Below are positions 1 to 5,259 of a stretch of DNA of 6,032 bases, one piece after another; positions within the stretch are counted from its first letter, which is position 1, and every line of letters begins with the position of its first letter. The stretch spans positions 79,955 to 85,986 of the forward strand of contig JAHZEA010000011.1 of the NCBI GenBank assembly GCA_019422065.1. The letters run 5' to 3'. Both the position numbers and the translations under genes were made by a program. The stretch comes from Lachnospiraceae bacterium. Lineage in GTDB: Bacteria; Bacillota; Clostridia; Lachnospirales; Anaerotignaceae. Under the pieces are notes generated by a model, which saw nothing but the letters and a program-made list of their open reading frames with translations, was not told the origin of the DNA and made no database searches.

Positions 1-224
1 AACTTCGTGAAGTTTGCGAAAATGCCGGATATACAGTAAAATGGACATCAAATGATGAGCCTATCGAAATCTCAAACGGCGAAAAAACAATAACTGTAAA
101 TAAAGACTCAAATAAATGCACAATTACAGGCTCTGAAGTTGGAATAAATGCTGAGCTTTCAGGCGATATTTACCTTGAAGGTGACACAATGATGGCTCCA
201 TACGATTTAGCATCATATTTATAA
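1..224 (+). CDS. C-terminal fragment of a stalk-domain (copper amine oxidase N-like) protein, 5' end missing
   Basis: An open frame enters from the left edge (first full codon at base 3) and stops at TAA 222-224, giving 73 residues. The fragment begins LREVCENAGYTVKW and continues with an I-x-I-x-x-G-x-K-x-I-x-V pattern. This is the layout of the stalk or copper-amine-oxidase-N-like repeat, in which a P-L-R-x-x-x-E-x-x-G-x-x-V-x-W core is followed by beta strands and a closing 'D-T-M-M-A-P-Y' segment. In Clostridia such domains sit at one end of secreted or wall-associated proteins, so an exported product is likely, but the signal peptide and any other domain lie outside the window. The short tail after the domain (ending DLASYL) makes this the true C terminus. 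The next gene starts 41 bases downstream on the same strand with no terminator between them. Domain call fairly sure; overall function unknown. Confidence 0.7.
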   Translation, partial: LREVCENAGYTVKWTSNDEPIEISNGEKTITVNKDSNKCTITGSEVGINAELSGDIYLEGDTMMAPYDLASYL

Positions 225-235
225 TTTGATGCTAA
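207..235. repeat. Perfect 9-bp inverted repeat around a TATAAT box and the stop codon
   Basis: TTAGCATCA (207-215) is the exact reverse complement of TGATGCTAA (227-235). The 11-base centre holds the stop codon of the upstream gene and a perfect TATAAT (220-225). There is no T-run after the right arm, so this is not an ordinary intrinsic terminator. It could be an RNA hairpin between the two genes, or an operator around a -10 box for the dehydrogenase gene, although no good -35 box is seen at the right distance. The repeat is certain; its role is not. Confidence 0.4.
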
Positions 236-265
236 GGTATACGTGCTTCTGGCGGGGTGATTTTT

Positions 266-1198
266 GTGAAGGCTGTTATTTCCGGCAAGAAAAAGGCAAT
301 AGCTGATTATATGGTTGATGAAGCAAAAAAAATGGGGTATGACGCAATTCTGCATGAGGATGAAAAAGTGCCTTTGAATTATGAAGAATTGGGCTGTGAT
401 GTATTAGTTCAGCTAAACATGTTCAGCTGCAACAAACCTGAAGATTTCAGAAACCTAAAATTTGTTCAAGCTTTAATGGTTGGAACAGATAATCAGCCAA
501 TAGAAAAGCTTAAAAGTATGAATGTGATGTATTCAAGCATGAAAGGTGTTTTTGATAAACCTATAGCGGAGTTTATTATAATGCGCATACTAGATATATA
601 TAAACACATGCGCACTTTTGAAAAAGAGCAGAAAGAGCACAGTTGGTCTAAAAGGTTTGACCTGCTTGAGCTTAGTGGAAAAAAAGCCGCTATACTTGGC
701 ATGGGCCATATAGGTGTTGAAACAGCAAAGCGATTAAGAGCTTTTGAAACATGCTGTGACGGATTTTCACGAAGCCTTAAAAATGCAGAAGCATTTGATA
801 ATGCCTACAAAATAGATACCCTTAAAGAAAAAATAGGCGACTATGACATAGTTATAGTTTCTATACCGCTTACAGAAGACACATACCACCTTTTTGATGA
901 TGATATGTTTAATGCTATGAAAGACGGCTCTATTTTTATTAATATAGCTCGTGGCGGAATACAAAGCGAAGATGCTTTATATAACGCTTTACAAAGCGGC
1001 AAGCTTATGGCGGCAGCAGTTGATGTGTTTGAAAAAGAACCTCTCGACCCTAATAGTCCGCTTTGGGACTTGGAAAACTTCTTTTATTCACCGCATAACA
1101 GTTTTTGCGGCGATAAAAACGATGAAACAACAGCCAAAATAGTGCTTGATAATTTAAGAGCCTTTATTGAAGGCAGAAAAATAAATGATTTGGTTTAA
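266..1198 (+). CDS. D-2-hydroxyacid dehydrogenase family protein (NAD(P)-dependent)
   Basis: A 310-residue oxidoreductase of the D-isomer-specific 2-hydroxyacid dehydrogenase family, which reduces 2-oxoacids to D-2-hydroxyacids or the reverse in the cytoplasm. GTG 266 is the chosen start because GGCGGGGTGA (251-260) makes a ribosome binding site 5 bases upstream; the in-frame GTG at 257 lies inside that site. In the 310-residue numbering, the Rossmann loop GMGHIG is at 145-150, and the catalytic triad is Arg229 (in ARGG), Glu258 (before the Pro of EKEP) and His277 (in SPHNS), with normal family spacing. The substrate-binding lobe is formed by about residues 1-95 plus the C-terminal helix. The second beta strand ends in FSRS (167-170) where NAD-specific members have an Asp; a Ser-Arg-Ser here recalls the NADPH-using GhrA type, so NADP(H) is inferred. 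The substrate cannot be told from sequence. A terminator follows 60 bases after the stop. Confidence 0.9.
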   Translation: MKAVISGKKKAIADYMVDEAKKMGYDAILHEDEKVPLNYEELGCDVLVQLNMFSCNKPEDFRNLKFVQALMVGTDNQPIEKLKSMNVMYSSMKGVFDKPIAEFIIMRILDIYKHMRTFEKEQKEHSWSKRFDLLELSGKKAAILGMGHIGVETAKRLRAFETCCDGFSRSLKNAEAFDNAYKIDTLKEKIGDYDIVIVSIPLTEDTYHLFDDDMFNAMKDGSIFINIARGGIQSEDALYNALQSGKLMAAAVDVFEKEPLDPNSPLWDLENFFYSPHNSFCGDKNDETTAKIVLDNLRAFIEGRKINDLV

Positions 1199-1258
1199 TA
1201 AACAAAACTTATTGTTTGATTTTTGCCTGATAAATGTATAATTAAATAATGATTTTTA

Positions 1259-1288
1259 AAAAGGGGCGTTCACAAGGACGCCTCTTTT
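1259..1288 (+). terminator. Intrinsic terminator after the dehydrogenase gene
   Basis: The 5' arm AAAAGGGGCGTTC (1259-1271) pairs with GGACGCCTCTTTT (1276-1288) around the tetraloop ACAA. The stem is 13 bp with two G-T wobbles. The arms begin with an A-run and end in TTTT, so the hairpin could stop transcription from either direction. It lies 60 bases after the dehydrogenase stop codon. A related hairpin recurs at 1651-1683. Confidence 0.8.
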
Positions 1289-1312
1289 GCTGTATGCAAT
1301 AATTAAAAGATA

Positions 1313-1537
1313 TGCATTAAAATAGTATTTTTTGCAGAATAAAAATGATGAACTGGGTTGGAAAATCTATAATTAAAATAAAAAATTATAAAAAAGAGGG
1401 TATACTAATATAGATTGTATCAGAATTCAATACTAAAATACTTATAATAAATTTTTAAAAACTATGATATATTTAAAACAATACTAAATGATTTTAAGGC
1501 TTATATTGAAGTTATATTAATAAAATATTTGATTTAA
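1313..1537 (+). pseudogene. Decayed 3' remnant of a second D-2-hydroxyacid dehydrogenase gene
   Basis: This gene-free stretch resembles the 3' quarter of the intact dehydrogenase upstream. Bases 1475-1537 align without gaps to 1136-1198 with 44 of 63 identical, and both end at the same TAA. Translated, KTILNDFKAYIE corresponds to KIVLDNLRAFIE with mostly conservative changes (L/L, R/K, F/Y, V/I). Further upstream, AAAAAC-TATGA (1457-1467) matches AAAAAC-GATGA (1115-1125) after a 3-base gap. CTGGG-TTGGAAAAT (1353-1366) matches the intact codons for L-W-D-L-E-N with short deletions. VFFAE at 1325-1339 fits the VFEKE position. Stops (for example 1340-1342 and 1445-1450) and frameshifts break the frame, and no 5' part is present: the remnant starts just after the upstream terminator. 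The downstream flanks also resemble each other (AAACTTAT after both stops). The right third is well supported; the left boundary is approximate. Confidence 0.6.
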
Positions 1538-1542
1538 GTTTT

Positions 1543-1563
1543 AAACTTATAATAAGTTTTTTT
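1543..1563 (+). terminator. Weak A/T-rich hairpin with T-run after the pseudogene
   Basis: AAACTT (1543-1548) pairs with AAGTTT (1554-1559) around ATAAT, and the T-run continues to 1563. It has the form of an intrinsic terminator, but the stem holds only one G-C pair, so it would be weak. It starts five bases after the stop of the remnant dehydrogenase and may be its old terminator. The matching place after the intact gene (AAACTTATTGTTTG from 1206) no longer forms the stem. Confidence 0.3.
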
Positions 1564-1593
1564 GACCATAATTTAAAAAATTTTAAATAACAC

Positions 1594-1622
1594 TTGATTT
1601 TTTTATAAAAACATGGTATTTA
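1594..1622 (+). promoter_or_regulatory. Probable promoter of the glutamine synthetase gene (extended -10)
   Basis: TTGATT (1594-1599) is a -35 box, followed by a 17-base spacer and TATTTA (1617-1622). The -10 box is weak but is preceded by TG at 1614-1615, the position of an extended -10 element. Transcription would start near 1629 and give a leader of about 92 bases containing the hairpin at 1651-1683. The flank is so AT-rich that other start points cannot be excluded. Confidence 0.45.
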
Positions 1623-1650
1623 TATAAAAGATGTTATGCAGAAACTTGAA

Positions 1651-1683
1651 AAGAGGCGTTCTCAATTTTTGAGGACGCTTTCT
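1651..1683 (+). promoter_or_regulatory. Terminator-like hairpin in the glutamine synthetase leader
   Basis: GCGTTCTCAA (1656-1665) pairs with TTGAGGACGC (1669-1678) around a TTT loop, with one G-T wobble; weaker pairs extend the foot to 1653-1681. The tract after it (TTTCTATGTATTT) is a poor U-tract. The hairpin ends about 40 bases before the glutamine synthetase start codon. It shares GGCGTTC...GGACGC with the terminator at 1259-1288, so it may be the duplicated terminator of the lost dehydrogenase copy. Inside the leader it could act as an attenuator or a stabilising 5' structure. CTTTCT (1678-1683) can alternatively pair with AGAAAG (1703-1708) in the ribosome binding site. Confidence 0.5.
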
Positions 1684-1720
1684 ATGTATTTGATAAATTA
1701 AAAGAAAGGACAGCGATAAT

Positions 1721-3826
1721 ATGAGCGAAGCTATATCTATACCTGAAATTTACGGGAGCAGAGTATTTAGCGACTCGGTAATGTGCGAAAAACTGCCTAA
1801 AAAGATTTATAAAGAGCTAAAGAGGTCTATTGAAACTGGCACAGAGCTTTCACCTGAAATAGCAGAGGTTGTTGCTAATGCTATGAAGGATTGGGCTATT
1901 GAAAAGGGTGCTACACACTATACACACTGGTTCCAGCCAATGACTGGTATTACAGCTGAAAAACATGATGCTTTCATTTCACCTGTAGAAAATGATAAGG
2001 TAATAATGGAATTTTCAGGAAAGGAGCTTATAAAAGGAGAACCTGACGCATCTTCATTCCCTTCCGGTGGACTGCGCGGAACTTTTGAAGCAAGAGGTTA
2101 TTCTGTTTGGGACTGTACGTCACCTGCTTTCCTTAAAGAGGATGCCGGCGGATTGACTCTTTGCATACCAACTGCCTTTTGTTCTTACACAGGTGAAGCA
2201 CTTGATAAGAAAACTCCGCTTTTACGCTCTATGGAAGCAATTAATATTCAGGCATTAAGAATATTAAGGCTTTTTGGAGATACAGAAACTAAAAAAGTAA
2301 CAACATCTGTAGGAGCTGAGCAGGAATACTTTTTAGTTGATAAAAACATGTACGACAAAAGAAAAGACCTTATATTTGCCGGACGTACACTTTTTGGAGC
2401 TATGCCGCCTAAGGGCCAGCAGCTTGATGACCACTATTTTGGCGCAATAAGAGAGCGTGTTTCAGAGTATATGAAAGACCTTGATATAGAGCTTTGGAAA
2501 CTTGGTATATCAGCTAAAACAGAGCATAACGAGGCTGCTCCGGCTCAGCATGAGTTAGCGCCTATATATGATGATACAAACATAGCTACAGACCATAACC
2601 AGCTTGTAATGGAGTACATGAAAAAGCTTGCTCCACGCCATGGCCTTGAATGTCTGCTTCATGAAAAACCTTTTGCAGGTGTTAACGGTTCCGGTAAGCA
2701 CAATAACTGGTCATTAGCTACAGATACCGGAAAAAATATATTCAGTCCGGGAAAAGAGCCTCATAAAAATAAACTTTTCCTTTTATTCCTTTTAGCTGTT
2801 ATTAAAGCTGTTGATGAAAACGCAGTAATTCTTAGACTTGGCGCATCAAATGCCGGAAACGACCACAGACTTGGAGCAGCAGAGGCTCCACCGGCTATAA
2901 TTTCTATTTTCCTTGGTGAGCAGCTTGAAGATATATTAAATCAGATAGAGCTTGGCAATCTTACAAGCAGCAAGAGTGAAACATCTATGACTATAGGCGT
3001 TTCAACTATTCCATCTATTAAAAAAGATGTAACCGACAGAAACAGGACTTCGCCTTTTGCTTTTACAGGCAATAAATTTGAGTTTAGAATGGTTCCATCA
3101 TCTGACTCTATAGCTTGCCCTAACTATATTCTTAATACTATTGTTGCAGAGTCTTTAATGCAGTTTGCTGATGAGCTTGAAAAAGCTGATAATTTTGATG
3201 AAGCTTTGGATAAGCTTATGCAAAAAACAGTTAAAGAACATAAGAGAATTATATTTAATGGCAACGGATATTCAGAAGAATGGGTAAAAGAGGCAGAAAG
3301 AAGAGGCCTTCCAAACTGCAAATCAATGGTTGATTCTGTAGAGTCAATGGTAGAGCCTCGTACAGTTGAAATGTTTAAGCGCCATGGTGTTTTAACAGAA
3401 ATAGAGTGTGCTTCAAGAGCTGAAATATTATATGAAAACTATATAAACAGGGTTTTAATTGAAGGCAGAACAATGATTGATATGGTTGCTAAGCAGATTA
3501 AACCTGCCGTAATCAGCTATGCCAAATCTGTTGCAGATAGTGTAGTATCTCTTAATGCAGCTGGTGCTGACGCTGAGGTAGAAAAGGAACTTCTTAAAAA
3601 CATTACAGATAATATTTCAGAGATGGATAAGGCTTATAAGAAGCTTAGAGCTGAGATTGACAAGTCATCAGAAATTGAGGGTCTAAAAGAAAAAGCTTTC
3701 TTTGTAAAAGACCATATATTTACTACAATGAGTGAGCTTAGAAAACCTGCTGATGAGCTTGAAATGCTTGTTTCAGAAGAATATTGGCCTTTCCCAACTT
3801 ATGGAGATTTATTATTCTATTCGTAA
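1721..3826 (+). CDS. glnN: Type III glutamine synthetase
   Basis: A 701-residue glutamine synthetase of the GSIII family, making glutamine from glutamate, ammonium and ATP in the cytoplasm. The length is typical for GSIII, which is far longer than GSI or GSII (about 350-470 residues). The signature segments are in order: FPSGGLR at 113-119, the metal-binding GAEQEYF at 198-204 (Glu200, Glu202), PPKGQQLDDHYFG at 229-241, TEHNEAAPAQHE at 267-278, the NGSGKHNNWS loop at 322-331, NDHRLGAAEAPPA at 380-392, and DRNRTSPF with NKFEFR between 439 and 456. All expected acidic, His and Arg active-site positions appear present. The C-terminal 120 residues are helical and charged, as in other GSIII proteins. 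AGAAAGGA (1703-1710) lies 10 bases before the ATG. The gene stands alone between its own promoter and a strong terminator; no PII or regulator gene is adjacent. The symbol glnN is the common one for GSIII; some annotations use glnA. Confidence 0.96.
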   Translation: MSEAISIPEIYGSRVFSDSVMCEKLPKKIYKELKRSIETGTELSPEIAEVVANAMKDWAIEKGATHYTHWFQPMTGITAEKHDAFISPVENDKVIMEFSGKELIKGEPDASSFPSGGLRGTFEARGYSVWDCTSPAFLKEDAGGLTLCIPTAFCSYTGEALDKKTPLLRSMEAINIQALRILRLFGDTETKKVTTSVGAEQEYFLVDKNMYDKRKDLIFAGRTLFGAMPPKGQQLDDHYFGAIRERVSEYMKDLDIELWKLGISAKTEHNEAAPAQHELAPIYDDTNIATDHNQLVMEYMKKLAPRHGLECLLHEKPFAGVNGSGKHNNWSLATDTGKNIFSPGKEPHKNKLFLLFLLAVIKAVDENAVILRLGASNAGNDHRLGAAEAPPAIISIFLGEQLEDILNQIELGNLTSSKSETSMTIGVSTIPSIKKDVTDRNRTSPFAFTGNKFEFRMVPSSDSIACPNYILNTIVAESLMQFADELEKADNFDEALDKLMQKTVKEHKRIIFNGNGYSEEWVKEAERRGLPNCKSMVDSVESMVEPRTVEMFKRHGVLTEIECASRAEILYENYINRVLIEGRTMIDMVAKQIKPAVISYAKSVADSVVSLNAAGADAEVEKELLKNITDNISEMDKAYKKLRAEIDKSSEIEGLKEKAFFVKDHIFTTMSELRKPADELEMLVSEEYWPFPTYGDLLFYS

Positions 3827-3845
3827 TTAAATAATATAATTTATA

Positions 3846-3897
3846 AAAAGGATAAAACATATACTGTTATTTTGATAACAATGTTTTATCCTTTTTT
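3846..3897 (+). terminator. Strong intrinsic terminator after glnN
   Basis: AAAAGGATAAAACAT (3846-3860) is perfectly complementary to ATGTTTTATCCTTTT (3881-3895). After a four-base bulge, TGTTAT (3865-3870) pairs with ATAACA (3875-3880) around TTTG. The 15-bp outer stem runs into a T-run reaching 3898. The A-run on the left would allow it to work on the opposite strand too. It separates glnN from the oxidoreductase operon. Confidence 0.93.
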
Positions 3898-3976
3898 TGT
3901 TTTTAAAATATTAAATTATAATTTCAAGCCACAAAAGAGCAATAAAATATTTTTTAACAATATAGTAAATATATTG

Positions 3977-3996
3977 TTGTACTAAATTTAATACAA
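3977..3996. promoter_or_regulatory. Candidate operator, distal copy
   Basis: TTGTACTAAATTTAATACAA is a 20-bp palindrome in which nine of ten base pairs are symmetric (only 3982/3991 break it). It matches the site at 4208-4227 at 14 of 20 positions, with the outer bases the same. The regulator is unknown. Its centre is 231 bp upstream of the proximal copy. Confidence 0.4.
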
Positions 3997-4207
3997 AGAA
4001 CGATTTTTTTATTACCATAGAAAAAATTGCACATTTTTTTAAATATTTGGTATACATATTATTACATAAAAATATCATATGTCTTATGAAAGTTAGTTTA
4101 ATTATGCAATTTTTGCAAATAAAAATTGTGCAATAATAATATAATTATAATAGATAGTATGCTAAATATGTTTAAAAACAGTTTTTAATTTTTAATGATA
4201 TTATTGA

Positions 4208-4227
4208 TTGTGCTTAAAAAAGTACAA
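4208..4227. promoter_or_regulatory. Candidate operator, proximal copy
   Basis: TTGTGCTTAAAAAAGTACAA has arms TTGTGCTT and AAGTACAA, symmetric except for one G/T position. It ends 8 bases before the -35 box of the oxidoreductase operon, a place suited to an activator or to one end of a repression loop with the copy at 3977-3996. Confidence 0.4.
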
Positions 4228-4235
4228 TAACCTTA

Positions 4236-4263
4236 TTGAAAGTGAAAAATTTTGTTGTATAAT
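4236..4263 (+). promoter_or_regulatory. Promoter of the oxidoreductase operon
   Basis: TTGAAA (4236-4241), a 16-base spacer and a perfect TATAAT (4258-4263) make a near-consensus housekeeping promoter. Transcription would start near 4270, at the palindrome TACCGGTA (4271-4278), leaving a leader of about 40 bases before the first gene. No riboswitch could fit in it. Confidence 0.75.
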
Positions 4264-4310
4264 AAATATGTACCGGTAGTTAAATACCCATTAAAGGGGA
4301 GGATGCTGCA

Positions 4311-4997
4311 ATGTATCTTGATGATAAACGTGTTAGGATTATATCAGGCCATTACGGAAGCGGCAAAACGGAATTTGCTGTTAACTATGTCACAAACCTT
4401 AAAAAGGTTTCAAAAAATAAGGTTGCTATTTCGGATATGGATATAGTTAATGTGTATTTCCGTTCCAGAGAAAAAAAGGATGAGCTTACAAAACAAGGTA
4501 TTGAAGTTTTTGACTCATCAATTGGCGCTTCTGCTGATTTGCCTGCCATACCTAAAGAAATGTTGGTTCCATTTGTTGATAAAGAATATGACTATGTTGT
4601 AGACCTTGGCGGAAACGATGTAGGAACCATTGTTTTAAGAAGGTTTAGAGAACATATTGATATTTCCGAAGTTGATTTTTTTATGGTTGTTAATGTTTTT
4701 AGGCCGGATACCCAAACTGTTGACGCTATTATTGAGCAAAAAGAAAGGCTTGAAAATACATCGGGATTTAAAATTACAGGATTTATCAACAATACCAATC
4801 TTGTAAGAGAGACATCTGCCGAAGATTTGCTTTATGGCGATAAATTGCTTAAAGAAGCAAGTGAAAAAACAGGTGTTCCTATAAAATATACTTCCTATGT
4901 AAAGGAGGTTGTTAAGGATATGACGCCTGAAATAATCAGCAAGCTTTCAGGCGATGTAATACCATTAAAGTACTATATGCGTGAAGTATGGATGTAA
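4311..4997 (+). CDS. P-loop NTPase heading a 2-oxoacid:ferredoxin oxidoreductase operon
   Basis: A 228-residue cytoplasmic nucleotide-binding protein of unknown role. AAGGGGAGG (4294-4302) sits 8 bases before the ATG. The Walker A motif GHYGSGKT is at 13-20, on a strand-loop-helix (RIIS before, EFAVNYV after). DMDIVNVYF (42-50) resembles the second conserved Asp segment of SIMIBI-class NTPases. VVDLGGNDVG (96-105) fits the Walker B/switch region, and INNTNL (159-164) the base-recognition strand. The Walker A lacks the signature Lys of ParA/MinD/Mrp proteins (GKGGxGKT type), and the whole protein has no cysteine, so it cannot hold a metal cluster through Cys as Mrp/NBP35 or CooC-type factors can. 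It is the first gene of the operon, and the ferredoxin-type gene starts 26 bases after its stop. A role in assembling, activating or controlling the oxidoreductase is inferred from position only. The NTPase call is sure; the function is not. Confidence 0.85.
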   Translation: MYLDDKRVRIISGHYGSGKTEFAVNYVTNLKKVSKNKVAISDMDIVNVYFRSREKKDELTKQGIEVFDSSIGASADLPAIPKEMLVPFVDKEYDYVVDLGGNDVGTIVLRRFREHIDISEVDFFMVVNVFRPDTQTVDAIIEQKERLENTSGFKITGFINNTNLVRETSAEDLLYGDKLLKEASEKTGVPIKYTSYVKEVVKDMTPEIISKLSGDVIPLKYYMREVWM

Positions 4998-5023
4998 TAC
5001 AATTTCAGGAGGTGCTTTTTTTA

Positions 5024-5242
5024 ATGGCAAAGTTTAATGTAAAATTCGACGAGGCGTTATGTAAGGCCTGTGGTTTATGCATGACAGCTTGTCCAAAAAA
5101 TCTTATCGTACTTAATACGGAGCTTACAAACGATTCCGGTTATACACCAGCTATGATGACTGATATTGAAGCGTGTATCGGATGTTGCAGCTGCGCAAGA
5201 ATGTGTCCGGATTGTGTTATAACAATCGAGAAAAACGACTGA
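5024..5242 (+). CDS. 2x[4Fe-4S] ferredoxin-type (delta) subunit of 2-oxoacid oxidoreductase
   Basis: A 72-residue dicluster ferredoxin-like protein that would pass electrons from the oxidoreductase catalytic subunits. ATG 5024 is chosen because AGGAGGTG (5007-5014) lies 9 bases upstream; an earlier in-frame ATG at 4992 (and one at 4988 read as a start) falls inside the end of the previous gene and has no such site. Two full C-x2-C-x2-C-x3-C-P motifs are seen: Cys13/16/19/23 and Cys51/54/57/61. Two extra cysteines, Cys55 and Cys64, lie in and just after the second motif. There is no signal peptide, so it is cytoplasmic. It starts 26 bases after the NTPase gene and ends 17 bases before the alpha subunit gene, a position typical of the KorD/VorD-like subunit. 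A free ferredoxin is possible but less likely in this place. Confidence 0.9.
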   Translation: MAKFNVKFDEALCKACGLCMTACPKNLIVLNTELTNDSGYTPAMMTDIEACIGCCSCARMCPDCVITIEKND

Positions 5243-5259
5243 GAGAGGGGGATTACATA

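Larger units (their letters stand above)
3898..4235. other. Gene-free AT-rich region with clustered inverted repeats
   Basis: No reading frame here has both a ribosome binding site and a credible length. What it holds is a set of inverted repeats: AACAATATA/TATATTGTT (3956-3964/3970-3978), a 20-bp palindrome at 3977-3996, CAATTTTT/AAAAATTG (4107-4114/4121-4128), the 17-base palindrome TTAAAAACAGTTTTTAA (4172-4188), and a second 20-bp palindrome at 4208-4227. It reads as the upstream control region of the operon beginning at 4311. In DNA this rich in A and T, some short repeats are expected by chance; the paired 20-bp sites are the least likely to be. Confidence 0.5.

Noticed and set aside
257..265. 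GTG at 257 as the dehydrogenase start.
   Set aside because: It lies inside the GGCGGGGTGA ribosome binding site; the GTG at 266 has proper spacing and gives the natural start MKAVISGKKK.
170..355. Minus-strand frames across the window (for example 170-355, 493-702, 767-964, 3124-3321, 4592-4798, 5075-5266).
   Set aside because: All lie opposite well-supported coding sequence, have no ribosome binding sites of note, and give low-complexity hydrophobic or Cys/Ser-rich translations typical of antisense shadows.
1212..1242. Possible promoter for a short RNA ending at the 1259-1288 hairpin (TATAAT at 1237-1242).
   Set aside because: The -10 box is perfect, but the -35 candidates are 19 bases (TTGTTT, 1212-1217) or 15 bases (TTGATT, 1216-1221) away, and the RNA would be only about 40 bases. 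A terminator of the dehydrogenase gene explains the hairpin more simply.
1345..1413. Small open frame of 22 codons starting ATG-ATG-AAC.
   Set aside because: It has no ribosome binding site, is rich in Lys and Ile as expected from AT-rich DNA, and lies within the stretch that resembles the decayed dehydrogenase in another frame.
1259..1683. ANTAR-type dual hexaloop antitermination leader for glnN.
   Set aside because: Such leaders control nitrogen genes in some Clostridia, but neither hairpin has a loop of six with A at position 1 and G at position 4. Read as a hexaloop, the first hairpin gives CACAAG, and the second loop is three bases.
4107..4128. CAATTTTT/AAAAATTG hairpin as a terminator or small-RNA end.
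   Set aside because: The stem is almost wholly A/T, no T-run follows it, and no promoter is seen at a fitting distance upstream.
4252..4446. Open frame of 64 codons overlapping the start of the NTPase gene.
   Set aside because: It is in another frame of a clear P-loop gene, its start covers the promoter's -10 box, and its translation shows no domain.
4988..5023. Longer N terminus of the ferredoxin subunit, overlapping the NTPase gene.
   Set aside because: The extension has no ribosome binding site of its own and encodes the AGGAGGTG site of the ATG at 5024; ferredoxin subunits of this kind begin close to the first cluster motif.
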